A DNA stretch of 64,000 nucleotides, from NCBI RefSeq assembly GCF_039631295.1, contig NZ_JBDIVE010000001.1:310001-374000 (forward strand), in the 5' to 3' direction. Position 1 is the stretch's first letter; every line of letters starts with the position of its first letter. This stretch comes from Viridibacterium sediminicola (GTDB lineage: Bacteria > Pseudomonadota > Gammaproteobacteria > Burkholderiales > Rhodocyclaceae). Under the pieces are notes generated by a model. That model made no database searches. It saw only the letters and a list, made by a program, of their open reading frames with translations, and was not told the origin of the DNA. The position numbers were made by a program, and so were the translations under genes. Below are positions 17,973 to 26,695 of this stretch, piece by piece.

Positions 17973-18476
17973 CTAGGCCAGTTCGATCTCGGCGCTGGCC
18001 TGCAAAGCCTTGATGAGTTTTTCCGGGGTGATGATATTGAGGCGGTCGCGATAGATCGGCCGGCGGTTGAGCGCCAGCAGCATCTTGTCCCGCGTGATCA
18101 GCAGATGCGCCTCGCCCTCCCAGGCGAGCTGGAGGAACTTCTGATCATCGCGATCCTTGCAGCGCGGCAGCGCCGCAGCGGCCAGCATCTGTGCTTCATC
18201 AGGATCTGCCAGGCACTCCGTCACGCCCTGATATTCCGCCAGCACGCTGGCCTGCTTCTCCGGCGCAATGCCGAACTGACGGTAGGCCAACACACGTTCG
18301 AGCTCTTCGAGGCACTCGCGGCGCGTCAGCAGCACGGAATTGCGCGCACGCAGCCAGGCCAGCAGGGACAGCAGCTTGGGGTCACAGAAGTGCCAGAAAG
18401 CCATTACGACATTGGTGTCGAGCACGACACGCAAGGGGCTGCCCGCAGGCGGCAATTGAAGGGTATGGGTCGTCAT
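17973..18476 (-). CDS. PIN-domain putative toxin (COG1569-like)
   Basis: A 167-residue protein with a PIN ribonuclease fold signature. The acidic residues are D20 (VVLDTNVVM), a glutamate near 57-58 (RECLEELERV), D108-D111 (CKDRDDQKF) and D130 (LLITRDKML). It resembles the PIN family annotated as putative toxin components rather than VapC proper, being longer than the usual 130 residues. It begins 9 bp after the Doc gene stop, so it is the third gene of the AbrB-Doc-PIN unit. No separate antitoxin of its own is seen. Confidence 0.85.
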   Translation of the reverse strand: MTTHTLQLPPAGSPLRVVLDTNVVMAFWHFCDPKLLSLLAWLRARNSVLLTRRECLEELERVLAYRQFGIAPEKQASVLAEYQGVTECLADPDEAQMLAAAALPRCKDRDDQKFLQLAWEGEAHLLITRDKMLLALNRRPIYRDRLNIITPEKLIKALQASAEIELA

Positions 18477-18485
18477 GGAAAAACT

Positions 18486-18869
18486 TCAGCGTCGCTGGCT
18501 ATGTTCACGCAACCAGTGCGCAAAAGCGGTTTCGTCGAGTTCGCCGGCGGCGAGCGCGAGCATGGCTGTCGTAGCCTCTAACTGCGTGGCATGGAGACGG
18601 TAGCCATTCATCGCCAGGAACAAACCCACACAGAGGAATGCTGCGCGCTTGTTACCATCCACGAACGGATGGTTTTTGGCGACGCCGACAGCATAAGCCG
18701 CACCGAGATCGGCAAAATCCGGCGTGCCATACAGAGAATGATTGACGGGTCTGGCAAGCGCAGAATCAAGCAAGCCCTCGTCACGCATGCCACTGGCGCC
18801 GCCATGCTCGGCAAGGCTCTCATCGTGCAGCAAGAGCAGCGCCTGCTTGTTCACCCAAACCCAAGCCAT
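18486..18869 (-). CDS. doc: Doc-type Fic toxin (death-on-curing family)
   Basis: A 127-residue Fic-fold protein with motif HPFVDGNKR at residues 67-75. This is the Doc version (lysine after the asparagine and no second arginine), found in kinases that phosphorylate EF-Tu, rather than the AMPylase version HPFxxGNGRxxR. The N-terminal segment HDESLAEHGGASGMRDEGLLDSAL is typical of Doc. It begins 6 bp after the AbrB-type antitoxin stop. Classical partners of Doc are Phd proteins; here the partner is of the SpoVT/AbrB fold. Confidence 0.9.
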   Translation of the reverse strand: MAWVWVNKQALLLLHDESLAEHGGASGMRDEGLLDSALARPVNHSLYGTPDFADLGAAYAVGVAKNHPFVDGNKRAAFLCVGLFLAMNGYRLHATQLEATTAMLALAAGELDETAFAHWLREHSQRR

Positions 18870-18875
18870 GAGTAG

Positions 18876-19100
18876 TTACTTGGCCAGGGTATGAAAAGTA
18901 TCGCGAAACTCACGCATGAAATCTCGACCCGCTTCAAGCTGCGCAGCAAGACTGGGATCATACGGCGTCAAGGAAACACCATCCGGCGACTCCGTCACAA
19001 AAACCGTGTCGCCCTTTTCCAGTTTGAGGCGCGCCAGTACTTCCTTGGGCAGGATGACGCCGACGGAATTACCGATCTGGGTGAGTTTGAGTGCGTGCAT
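18876..19100 (-). CDS. AbrB/SpoVT-type antitoxin
   Basis: A 74-residue protein with an N-terminal swapped-hairpin DNA-binding domain (KLTQIGNSVGVILPKEVLARLKLEKGDTV). The acidic/aromatic tail (LEAGRDFMREFRDTFHTLAK) is a likely toxin-binding element. It is the first gene of the operon and lies 18 bp from a perfect inverted repeat that probably serves as its operator. Expected role: neutralise Doc (and possibly the PIN protein) and repress the operon. Confidence 0.9.
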   Translation of the reverse strand: MHALKLTQIGNSVGVILPKEVLARLKLEKGDTVFVTESPDGVSLTPYDPSLAAQLEAGRDFMREFRDTFHTLAK

Positions 19101-19118
19101 GATGGCCTCGGGCGATGT

Positions 19119-19134
19119 TATTACGGATGTAATA
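19119..19134 (-). promoter_or_regulatory. Palindromic operator of the AbrB-Doc-PIN operon
   Basis: A perfect inverted repeat TATTAC-N4-GTAATA lies 18 bp upstream of the antitoxin start. AbrB-fold antitoxins bind such AT-rich palindromes over their own promoter; binding here is inferred. Confidence 0.6.
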
Positions 19135-19182
19135 CTAGCCTGTCAGGCGCCTGGCCGCCAGCCTGGGCCTCTGCCTGCCGAC

Positions 19183-19977
19183 TCAGTCCAGCACGCGCAG
19201 CGGCATGTCGAGGCTCAGATACCCTGCATTCTCGGCTATCAGGTTCATGCCGAACAGGACGCCGGCGGGTGTCTTGCGGAATTTCGCCAGGCTGCGCAGC
19301 GGTTCCTGGTCGAGCGATTTCTCGCCGCTATCCGGATCGACGGTGGTGAACACGCAGCGCTCACAGGGCTTTTCGACCGAGAACACGACATCCCCGATCG
19401 CAATGCGCCGCCAGCCATCTTCGGCAAAAGCTGCGCCACCGCTGATCACGATATTGGGCCGGAAGCGCGCCATCGCCATCGGGCGCCCCACCTGCGCATC
19501 GAGCACGGCCAGCGAATCGCTACTGGTCAGCAAGATCGGATAACTGTCGGCGAAGGCCACCGGCAGCTCGGGGCGGCGCTTGATGCGTCGTGTGCTTTGC
19601 TCGCCGATATAGAGCAGGCGCGCCGGCCGGCCGAGGAAACAGCTGAGCCAGGCATCGCCCTCGGCACTGCCGGCCCAGGCGCTGAAGTCGGTGCCGTGAA
19701 TCCAGGCCAGGCTTGCGTCCTGCATCGCCGCGCAGGCGACACGCAGCGCATCCATGCCCGGCGCCGAAAGCTGCACATGGTCCGCTGCAGCGGCGGCGCG
19801 CAACAGCACCAGACGCGGCTCGTCGCGCCCGGTGATCATCCGCCCGTGCGGATCGGCCGCCATCCAGCGCCGGTCGAAGGCGAGGCCCAGCGGATCGACA
19901 GGCACTTCGCTCAGCGCTTCGCCGTGACAGGATTTGAGCGGATAACGGTAGAGACCGGTAATACGTATGTCACTCAT
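19183..19977 (-). CDS. MOSC domain protein with N-terminal beta barrel (YcbX-like)
   Basis: A 264-residue protein with the MOSC N-terminal domain (SDIRITGLYRYPLKSC..., RRWMAADPHGRMITGR) and the MOSC domain (FRPNIVISGG, then KPCERCVFTTVDPDSGEK). The conserved cysteine in CERC is the expected molybdenum-cofactor sulfur-handling residue. Relatives such as YcbX and mARC reduce N-hydroxylated compounds. No Fe-S ferredoxin domain is attached, unlike E. coli YcbX. Its start codon overlaps the phaC end by 4 bp, so it is translationally coupled to PHA synthase, although no functional link is known. Confidence 0.88.
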   Translation of the reverse strand: MSDIRITGLYRYPLKSCHGEALSEVPVDPLGLAFDRRWMAADPHGRMITGRDEPRLVLLRAAAAADHVQLSAPGMDALRVACAAMQDASLAWIHGTDFSAWAGSAEGDAWLSCFLGRPARLLYIGEQSTRRIKRRPELPVAFADSYPILLTSSDSLAVLDAQVGRPMAMARFRPNIVISGGAAFAEDGWRRIAIGDVVFSVEKPCERCVFTTVDPDSGEKSLDQEPLRSLAKFRKTPAGVLFGMNLIAENAGYLSLDMPLRVLD

Positions 19978-21800
19978 CGCACACTCTTGTCCAGACGCAT
20001 CTTGACGTAACTGCCCGGCGCGTCTTCGAGCACTTCAAGCTTGCCCTGCGCCGGATCACGCGGCGCCACCTGCTTGTCATCCTGCGCCAGCAACCAGGCC
20101 TGCCAATCCGGCCACCACGAACCGGCATGCTGCTCGGCGCTGGCGTACCAGTCTTCCGCCGTCGCAGCCAGCTCAGGCGCGCTCCAGTACGCGTATTTGT
20201 TGGCGACAGGCGGATTGACCACGCCGGCGATGTGGCCCGAACCGCCGAGCACGAAGCGCACCGGCCCGCTGAACAGCTGGGCGCCCAGATAGGTGGTTTT
20301 CCAGGGTGCGATGTGGTCTTCGATGGTCGAGATGAAATAGCTCGGCGCCTTGACCTTGGCAAGGTCGATTTTCGTCCCCAGCACCTCGATGCCGCCCGGC
20401 TCGCGCAATGCATTTTTCATGTACATATTACGCAGGTAGAAGCTGTGCATCTTCGCCGGCATGCGCGTCGAATCGGAATTCCAGTACAGCAGGTCGAAGG
20501 GGAACGGGTCCTTGCCGAGCAGATAGTTGTTGATGACGAAGGACCAGATTAGGTCGTTGGAACGCATCATGTTGAAGGTATTGGCCATCTCGCTGCCTTC
20601 GAGATAACCGCGCTCCTCCATCTTCTTTTCCAGATTGCGCACCTGCTCTTCGTCGATGAACACACCCAGTTCGCCGGGCGCCGAGAAGTCCAGCAAGCTG
20701 GTGAAATAGCTTGCGCTGGCGATGCGCTTGTCACGCTTGGCCGCGAGGTAGGCCATCGTCGTGCCCAGCAAGGTACCGCCCAGGCAATAGCCCGCCGCAT
20801 TCAGGCTGCTCGCGCCGGTTTGCTCGAGAACCTTGTCCACCGCGCTGAGCAAACCTTCCTGCACGTAGTCATCAAAACCCTTGTCGGCCAGCCGCGCGTC
20901 CGGATTGACCCAGCTCATCACGAACACCGTGTGGCCCTGATCGACCAGCCACTTGATCAGCGAATTCTTCTCGCGCAGATCGAGCACGTAATACTTGTTG
21001 ATCCACGGCGGCACGATCAGCAGCGGACGCGCGAAGACCTTGTCGGTCGTCGGCGTGTACTGCAGCAGCTGGAACAGCGCGTTTTCGAACACCACCTTGC
21101 CCGGCGTGGTCGCCACATTCTTGCCGAGGGCGAACGCGCTGGTATCGGTCATGCGGATCTTCAGCTGGCCGTCGCCTTCCTCGATGTCGCGCAGCAGATT
21201 GTTGAAGCCCTTGACCAGATTCTGCCCATGACTGCGCACCGTCTCGCGAAACACCTGCGGATTGGTCAGCACGAAGTTCGACGGCGACAAGGCATCGACA
21301 TAGCTGCGCGTGAAGAAATTGACCTTCTTGCGCGTAATCTCATCGAGTCCGTCGATATTGGCCACGCTGTCGTGAATATGGCGGGCGGTGATCAGGTAGG
21401 ACTGCTTGATGTAGTCGAAGAGAAAACAGTCCTGCCAGTCCTCGTCCTTGAAGCGCTTGTCATCCCGCGCCGGCGTGGCCACCGGATCGGGATGGAAACC
21501 CATGAAGCGCTGCATGCTGTTCTGCCACAGCGAGAAGTAATCCCACACCAGGCTCATCTGTACCTGCGCCAGGCGCAGCGGATCGGCAAACAGCTTGCTG
21601 GTCATGTCCATGAAGGCGCGCGCCAGCCCCAGCTCATCGCTGGGCGCCGTCATGCCACGCGAGAGCTGGCGACCGACGTGGTCGGAGAGCAAGCGTGCAC
21701 TGCGCTCGGCGACCTCGGCATAGGTCTGCGCCAGTTCCGCCGGATCAGGCAGTGCCGCTGCCTCCTTGTCGCTAGTCTTGCCTTGCTGCGCTTGAGCCAT
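19974..21800 (-). CDS. phaC: Class I poly(3-hydroxyalkanoate) synthase
   Basis: A 608-residue enzyme that polymerises 3-hydroxyacyl-CoA into PHA granules. The lipase-like box AGYCLGGT holds the nucleophile C339. Class I blocks PPWINKYYVLDL, SWVNPDARLADKGFDDYV and GGSGHIAGVVNPP (with the catalytic histidine) are present. Length fits class I, which acts without PhaE or PhaR. No phaA/phaB genes are nearby. The gene upstream on the same strand is an MBL hydrolase 22 bp away. Confidence 0.97.
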   Translation of the reverse strand: MAQAQQGKTSDKEAAALPDPAELAQTYAEVAERSARLLSDHVGRQLSRGMTAPSDELGLARAFMDMTSKLFADPLRLAQVQMSLVWDYFSLWQNSMQRFMGFHPDPVATPARDDKRFKDEDWQDCFLFDYIKQSYLITARHIHDSVANIDGLDEITRKKVNFFTRSYVDALSPSNFVLTNPQVFRETVRSHGQNLVKGFNNLLRDIEEGDGQLKIRMTDTSAFALGKNVATTPGKVVFENALFQLLQYTPTTDKVFARPLLIVPPWINKYYVLDLREKNSLIKWLVDQGHTVFVMSWVNPDARLADKGFDDYVQEGLLSAVDKVLEQTGASSLNAAGYCLGGTLLGTTMAYLAAKRDKRIASASYFTSLLDFSAPGELGVFIDEEQVRNLEKKMEERGYLEGSEMANTFNMMRSNDLIWSFVINNYLLGKDPFPFDLLYWNSDSTRMPAKMHSFYLRNMYMKNALREPGGIEVLGTKIDLAKVKAPSYFISTIEDHIAPWKTTYLGAQLFSGPVRFVLGGSGHIAGVVNPPVANKYAYWSAPELAATAEDWYASAEQHAGSWWPDWQAWLLAQDDKQVAPRDPAQGKLEVLEDAPGSYVKMRLDKSVR

Positions 21801-21822
21801 GATGTCTCCTCATTTGTTGTTG

Positions 21823-22941
21823 TCAGGCGCGCCGCTGGAAACGCGCGACGCCTTGCTGATCGTCACACTGCTCCACCAGGCCGCGCCGCGCGAGGTGGTT
21901 GAGATGGGCAATCGTCTCGCCCAGCGCGAACATCAGCTGGTGCATGTCCAGCTCGCGCAGGAACAGGGTGCCGAGCAGATCCGTCGCGCTGCGCGGCGCT
22001 TCCAGCGCCGACAACAGCAGGGCATCGCGCTCGGCGTGATGCACTTCGAGCTGCTTGATGCGCGCATGCACACCACGGAACGGCAGACCATGCGAAGGCA
22101 GCACCAGGGTGTCGGCCGGCAGCACCGCGAAGCGCCGCACCGAGTCGAGGAAGCGCTGGATCGAGTCCTCCTGCGGCATGGTCGAGGGCACGTTCACATT
22201 GGTGGTGATGCGCGGCAGCAGCATGTCGCCGGAAATCAGCACGCCCAGTTCCGCGCAGTACAGCGAGGCGTGCTCGGGCGAATGGCCGTAGCCCATGATC
22301 ACCTGCCAGCGCTGACCGGCGAGCGTCAGGACATCGCCATCGAGCATGCGCAGGAAGCTTGTCGGCAGGGCTGGCACGCCTTTGGCATAGACGTTGCCGC
22401 GCTGCATGAAGCGCTCGCAACGCTCGGCGTCGAGGCCGTGGCGGCGGAAGTGTTCCACCATCGCCGCCACCGTGCAGCCGGCCGTTTGCGTCAGCAGGGC
22501 GTGGCCGAGCAGGTATTCGGCCTGGCTCATCCACACCGGCGCAGCGTGCTGGCGGGCGAGAAAGTCGGCATTGCCGGCGTGATCAGGGTGGTAATGGGTC
22601 AGCACGATCTGCTGCAAGCGCTCGCCACTGGCCGCAAAATAGTTCTGCCACAGCGCCTGCGTTGCCGCGTCGCCCAGGCCGGTATCGACCAGCACGCAGT
22701 GCTCACCCTCGCCGAGCAGCCACAGATTTATATGATTGAGCGAGAACGGCAGCGGCATGCACAGCCAGCGCAGACCGGGCAGGATAGGCTGACAGATGCC
22801 TGCAGCCGGGCGGTTCGGGACCAGGTAATCGAGTTCGTACACAGATTTGGCGCGGCTTGGCAACAGAAGTCCCCGATGATGGCGCAATGCAGGGCCAGCC
22901 GGCAAGCCGGGCAAACCACTGTATCGAAGGGGCATGCACAC
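21823..22941 (-). CDS. MBL-fold metallo-hydrolase
   Basis: A protein of up to 372 residues with the metallo-beta-lactamase core: metal-binding motif THYHPDHAGN, then GYGHSPEHASLYC and LISGDMLLPRI with the bridging aspartate, and LPSHGLPFRGV. A C-terminal winged-helix-like tail (ATDLLGTLFLRELDMHQ...) is typical of the glyoxalase-II-like or LACTB2 subgroup. The substrate is unknown. The N-terminus is uncertain: ATGs at 22941 and 22935 and a GTG at 22842 are possible. The latter gives VYELDYLVPNRP, which looks closer to the expected domain start. Confidence 0.85.
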   Translation of the reverse strand: MCMPLRYSGLPGLPAGPALRHHRGLLLPSRAKSVYELDYLVPNRPAAGICQPILPGLRWLCMPLPFSLNHINLWLLGEGEHCVLVDTGLGDAATQALWQNYFAASGERLQQIVLTHYHPDHAGNADFLARQHAAPVWMSQAEYLLGHALLTQTAGCTVAAMVEHFRRHGLDAERCERFMQRGNVYAKGVPALPTSFLRMLDGDVLTLAGQRWQVIMGYGHSPEHASLYCAELGVLISGDMLLPRITTNVNVPSTMPQEDSIQRFLDSVRRFAVLPADTLVLPSHGLPFRGVHARIKQLEVHHAERDALLLSALEAPRSATDLLGTLFLRELDMHQLMFALGETIAHLNHLARRGLVEQCDDQQGVARFQRRA

Positions 22942-22964
22942 CAGCCAGATTAGAAGGCCCCGCT

Positions 22965-22970
22965 ACAATC
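22965..22970 (+). promoter_or_regulatory. Possible -10 box for the isomerase-hydrolase genes
   Basis: TACAAT sits about 55 bp upstream of ATG 23026 in the short divergent region. No convincing -35 is seen. Confidence 0.35.
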
Positions 22971-23025
22971 GCCCGACATCACGGAGAGCACAGATGAAGC
23001 AGGCCGCACCCGCACGGAGCCTTTC

Positions 23026-23664
23026 ATGAGCGAATTGGCACGCAGCTCCGACGCCACGCAACTGCTGGCGCCCATCGATTTCTACTTCGATCTCGGATCG
23101 CCCTACGCCTATCTGGGCAGCGAGCTGATCGATACGCTGGGCGCGCGCTACCGCCGCCAGGTCAATTGGCATGTGTTCCTGCTCGGCGCCGCCTTCAAAC
23201 ACACCGGCGCGGCGCCGCTGACCCAGCAAGCGCTCAAGGGCAGCTACGCGCTGCACGATTTCGCACGATCAGCGGGCTTTCACGACATTCCCTTTCGCCA
23301 GCCGACGCGCTTTCCGGTGTCCACGGTGCACGCGGCACGCGCCTTCTGCTGGCTCTCGGCGCAAGACCCGCTGCTGGCACGCGGCTTTGCGCACGCCATC
23401 TTCCGCGCCTACTTCACGGCCGACCGCGACATCGACAACATCGATACCGTGCTCGACATTGCCCAGTCGCAGGGTGTCGCGCGTAGCAGCCTGGCCGAGG
23501 CCCTGGGCAGCGTCGCACTGAAAGACAGCTTGCGCCTCGAAGTGGATCGCGCCATCGCGCGGGGCGTCTTCGGCGCGCCGTTTTTCATCCTCGATGGCGA
23601 AGCCTTCTGGGGCGTCGATCGCCTGCCCCAGCTGACGCGCCGGCTCGACGGCGAAGCATTTTGA
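23026..23664 (+). CDS. DsbA-family kappa-GST-like protein (2-hydroxychromene-2-carboxylate isomerase family)
   Basis: A 212-residue thioredoxin-fold protein with the family start PIDFYFDLGSPYAYLGSELI and the C-terminal GVFGAPFFILDGEAFWGVDRL. The thioredoxin CxxC is replaced by SPYA, as in glutathione-dependent isomerases of naphthalene catabolism and kappa GSTs. There are no aromatic degradation genes around it, so the substrate cannot be assigned. Its TGA overlaps the next gene's ATG. Confidence 0.88.
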   Translation: MSELARSSDATQLLAPIDFYFDLGSPYAYLGSELIDTLGARYRRQVNWHVFLLGAAFKHTGAAPLTQQALKGSYALHDFARSAGFHDIPFRQPTRFPVSTVHAARAFCWLSAQDPLLARGFAHAIFRAYFTADRDIDNIDTVLDIAQSQGVARSSLAEALGSVALKDSLRLEVDRAIARGVFGAPFFILDGEAFWGVDRLPQLTRRLDGEAF

Positions 23665-24566
23665 TGCTGCGTAGTACAGCCCGCGGCGCCTGCCGCCTGC
23701 TGCTTGGCCTATTCCTCTGCGGCAGCGCGGCGCACGCAGAGGCTGCCGAGCCACTGAGCCGCTTCGAGGAAAGCGTCGTCGACCTTCCCGTCACCCTGCA
23801 TCTGCGCAACGAACGGATTGTCGAACGCAAGATGGTGCTGACTCGCTTCAAGCCGCCAGGCCCGGGGCCTTTTCCGGTTGCCATCGTCAATCACGGCCGT
23901 TCCAGCAACCGCAGCACGCCCAACCGGCAGCGCATGCCCAGCATGAGCAACTACCTGCTCAAAAAGGGCTTTGTCGTGCTGGTACCGACGCGCATCGGCT
24001 ATGGCGACAGCGCCATGCTGGAGAACTCGCTCGACCCCGAGAGCAGCGGTCCCTGCACGCAGCGCGACTACCTCGGCGCACTGCGCCCGGCGGTCGAACA
24101 GATTGCCGCCACCCAGGCCTATGCCGCCACCCTGGACTACGCCGATGCGCGCCGCGTGCTGGTGGTCGGCCAGTCGGTCGGCGGCATCGCCACCGTTGCC
24201 TACGCGGCCACTCGCCCGGAAAATCTGCTCGGCTACGTCAATTTTGCCGGCGGCGCCGGGGGCGACCCGATCCTGCGGCCGGGCCGGCCCTGCCAGCCCG
24301 AGCTACTCACGGCAGCCTACGCGCAGTTCGGTCGTGAGGCTCGCCAGCCGGGCCTGTGGATCTATACCCGCAATGACCAGTATTTCGGCCCGAACGTGAG
24401 CACGGCCTGGCACCAGGCTTTCATTGCCGGCGGCGCAGCGGCACAATGGCTCCTGCTGCCTGCCTTCAACGAGGATGGCCACAGCCTGATGGCCGAGGGC
24501 GGCTTCATCTGGCACGGCTTGCTGGACGACTTCCTCGCCCAGCTCGGCCTGGCAACCAAGCCCTGA
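23664..24566 (+). CDS. Exported alpha/beta hydrolase (dienelactone-hydrolase-like)
   Basis: A 300-residue protein with a signal peptide (to about AHAEA, residue 26) and an alpha/beta-hydrolase fold. The nucleophile elbow is VVGQSVGG, with an upstream IVNHGRSSN oxyanion-hole segment and a late histidine in EDGHSLMAEGG. The likely role is a periplasmic esterase or carboxylic-ester hydrolase. It is translationally coupled (TGATG) to the DsbA-like gene. The substrate is unknown. Confidence 0.82.
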   Translation: MLRSTARGACRLLLGLFLCGSAAHAEAAEPLSRFEESVVDLPVTLHLRNERIVERKMVLTRFKPPGPGPFPVAIVNHGRSSNRSTPNRQRMPSMSNYLLKKGFVVLVPTRIGYGDSAMLENSLDPESSGPCTQRDYLGALRPAVEQIAATQAYAATLDYADARRVLVVGQSVGGIATVAYAATRPENLLGYVNFAGGAGGDPILRPGRPCQPELLTAAYAQFGREARQPGLWIYTRNDQYFGPNVSTAWHQAFIAGGAAAQWLLLPAFNEDGHSLMAEGGFIWHGLLDDFLAQLGLATKP

Positions 24567-24599
24567 GCGCCGCACCACCGACCGGATTCCAGCTGATTC

Positions 24600-24809
24600 A
24601 TGAGCGATTTGCCCGTATCCCCCTGCATCCGCCAATGCTGCCTCGACGAGCACAACATCTGCGTCGGCTGTTTCCGTGCGCTCGACGAGATCACCGGCTG
24701 GCAAGCCGCCGGCGTGGCGCAGCGCGAAGCAATCCTGGCGCGCTGCGCACAACGCAAGCAGGAACACGCGGCAGCTCACCAGAGCGGCATAGCAAGCGAG
24801 GACAAGTAG
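24600..24809 (+). CDS. DUF1289 family small cysteine-rich protein
   Basis: A 69-residue protein with the DUF1289 cysteine pattern SPCIRQCCLDEHNICVGCFRALDEITGW, likely binding a metal. Function is unknown. It lies 33 bp after the hydrolase and before rapZ on the same strand. Confidence 0.88.
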   Translation: MSDLPVSPCIRQCCLDEHNICVGCFRALDEITGWQAAGVAQREAILARCAQRKQEHAAAHQSGIASEDK

Positions 24810-24891
24810 TTCATAATTGCTGCAGCGGCCGGCCTACTCCGGGCCCGGCGCATGCCGTATTGTTGGCGCATCCATCCATCCGCACACAAAC

Positions 24892-25740
24892 ATGCAACTC
24901 GCACTCATCAGCGGCCTCTCCGGCTCCGGCAAGAGCATTGCCCTCAATGTGCTTGAAGACGCCGGCTACTACTGCGTCGACAACCTGCCCGCCAGCTTGC
25001 TGCCACAGCTGGTTGAACAGCTCTCCCGCGAGGGTTGCCAGCGCCTGGGCGTCGCCATCGATGTACGCTCGGGCGCCAGTATCGCGGCGGTGCCGGCGAT
25101 CCTCGAACAGCTGCGCCACCAGGTCGAAGATGTGCGCTTCCTGTTCCTCGATGCGCGGGACGACACGCTGATCGCACGCTTTTCCGAGACCCGCCGCCGC
25201 CATCCGCTGGCCAATGCCGACATCACCCTCGATGAAGCCATCGCTCATGAACGCGAACTGCTCTCGGCCCTGGGCGAGCTGGGCCACCACATCGACACCA
25301 GCAATCTGCTGCCCAATACGCTGCGCGCCTGGATTCGCGACACCGTGGTGCAGTCGGCGCCGCATTGCGGCCTGACCCTGCTGTTCCAGTCTTTCGGCTT
25401 CAAATACGGCATTCCGGTCGATGCTGACATGGTCTTCGACGTGCGCTGCCTGCCCAATCCGCACTACGACAAGGCGCTGCGCCCGCTGACCGGCAATGAT
25501 GCGCCGGTGATCGAGTTTCTCGAACGCATTCCCGAAGTGCACAAGATGGCCGAAGACATCCAGCGCTTCGTCGGCGAATGGCTGCCGGCCTTCGTGCGCG
25601 ACGGACGCAGCTATTTCACCGTGGCCATCGGCTGTACCGGCGGCCAGCATCGCTCGGTCTATCTGGCGCAGCGTCTGGCGCGCGAGTTCGCCGGCCGCAC
25701 CCAGGTGCTGGTGCGGCACCGCTCGATGAAGGCGGAATAA
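24892..25740 (+). CDS. rapZ: RNase adapter protein RapZ (YvcJ family)
   Basis: A 282-residue P-loop protein (SGLSGSGKS near residues 7-15) with the conserved C-terminal blocks SFGFKYGIP and CTGGQHRSVYLAQRLA. RapZ homologues bind small RNAs or nucleotides and, in E. coli, deliver GlmZ to RNase E to control amino-sugar synthesis. The frame opens at 24817, but ATG 24892 places the P-loop at the expected N-terminal position. It is followed closely by the NusG-II gene. Confidence 0.95.
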   Translation: MQLALISGLSGSGKSIALNVLEDAGYYCVDNLPASLLPQLVEQLSREGCQRLGVAIDVRSGASIAAVPAILEQLRHQVEDVRFLFLDARDDTLIARFSETRRRHPLANADITLDEAIAHERELLSALGELGHHIDTSNLLPNTLRAWIRDTVVQSAPHCGLTLLFQSFGFKYGIPVDADMVFDVRCLPNPHYDKALRPLTGNDAPVIEFLERIPEVHKMAEDIQRFVGEWLPAFVRDGRSYFTVAIGCTGGQHRSVYLAQRLAREFAGRTQVLVRHRSMKAE

Positions 25741-25747
25741 CAGCGCG

Positions 25748-26131
25748 ATGGGCGCGCGTGACTGGCTGGCCCTGGCCAAGCCCGGCGACTACCTGGTGTT
25801 CGTGGCGCTGGCGGCGCTGACCGCGCTGAGCTGCCTGCACTTCTGGTCGAGCGAGCGGCCCAGCCTGGTGGTGGTGCGCGCCAAGGGCAAGACGGTTGCC
25901 AGCTTGCCGCTTGATCGCGCCGCCAAGCTTGAAGTCCGCGGCCCGCTGGGTATCACCCATGTCGAGGTCGAACCCGGCCGCGCCCGCGTGGCTGCCGATC
26001 CGGGCCCGCGCCAGTACTGCGTCAAGCAAGGCTGGCTGACACGCGCCGGCGCCATCGCCATCTGCGCGCCGAATGAAGTGAGCGTCGCCCTCGAAGGCGG
26101 GCAGAGTCGCTACGACTCGATGAGCTACTGA
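25748..26131 (+). CDS. NusG domain II-containing membrane-anchored protein
   Basis: A 127-residue protein with one N-terminal membrane helix (about 15-33) and a domain ending GPRQYCVKQGWLTRAGAIAICAPNEVSVAL. That is the NusG_II signature with two cysteines. This family is not the transcription factor; it is commonly paired with a Gx transporter gene, as here 2 bp downstream. Its role is unknown. Confidence 0.85.
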   Translation: MGARDWLALAKPGDYLVFVALAALTALSCLHFWSSERPSLVVVRAKGKTVASLPLDRAAKLEVRGPLGITHVEVEPGRARVAADPGPRQYCVKQGWLTRAGAIAICAPNEVSVALEGGQSRYDSMSY

Positions 26132-26133
26132 AG

Positions 26134-26667
26134 ATGAAACTCAGCGCCAATGCCGCCGATTACCGCGTCGCGCGTTTTGCCACCGCCGCCATCGTGCTGG
26201 CCGTCGCCGAGGCAGCCATTCCGACGCCCTTGCCGGGCCTCAAGCCAGGTCTGGCCAATATCGTCGTACTCATCGTGCTGCTGCGCCATGGCTGGCGCGA
26301 AGCGGCCTGGGTCGCCGTGCTGCGCGTGCTGATCGCCAATCTGCTGCTGGGCCAGCTGCTGGCGCCGGGCTTCTTCCTCAGCGCCGCCGGCAGCGCCGCC
26401 AGCCTGTTGATGCTGATGCTCGCGCAGCGCCTGCCACCACGCTGGTTCGGCGCCGTCAGCCTGAGCCTGCTGGCCGCCTTTGCCCACATCGGCGCGCAGC
26501 TGGTGCTGGCGCGCCTGTGGCTGGTGCCGCATGAGGGCATCTGGCTGCTCAGCCCGGTCTTTGCCAGCGCCGCCCTGGTCTTTGGCAGCATCAATGGTCT
26601 GATCACCGCGCGGCTGCTGCGCGAGTTGCCGCCGCCCGAGCCCACCGAGCCGGCCGCACTCGGCTAG
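26134..26667 (+). CDS. Gx transporter family protein (heptaprenyl diphosphate synthase component I-like)
   Basis: A 177-residue, very hydrophobic protein with five to six membrane helices. The family segments are PTPLPGLKPGLANIVVLIVLL and LIANLLLGQLLAPGFFLSAAGS. It belongs to a family named by distant similarity to component I of heptaprenyl diphosphate synthase; true transport substrates are unknown. It follows the NusG-II gene by 2 bp and precedes ubiX by 28 bp. Confidence 0.85.
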   Translation: MKLSANAADYRVARFATAAIVLAVAEAAIPTPLPGLKPGLANIVVLIVLLRHGWREAAWVAVLRVLIANLLLGQLLAPGFFLSAAGSAASLLMLMLAQRLPPRWFGAVSLSLLAAFAHIGAQLVLARLWLVPHEGIWLLSPVFASAALVFGSINGLITARLLRELPPPEPTEPAALG

Positions 26668-26695
26668 CATCCGCGCCATCACAGCAGGAGTCATC

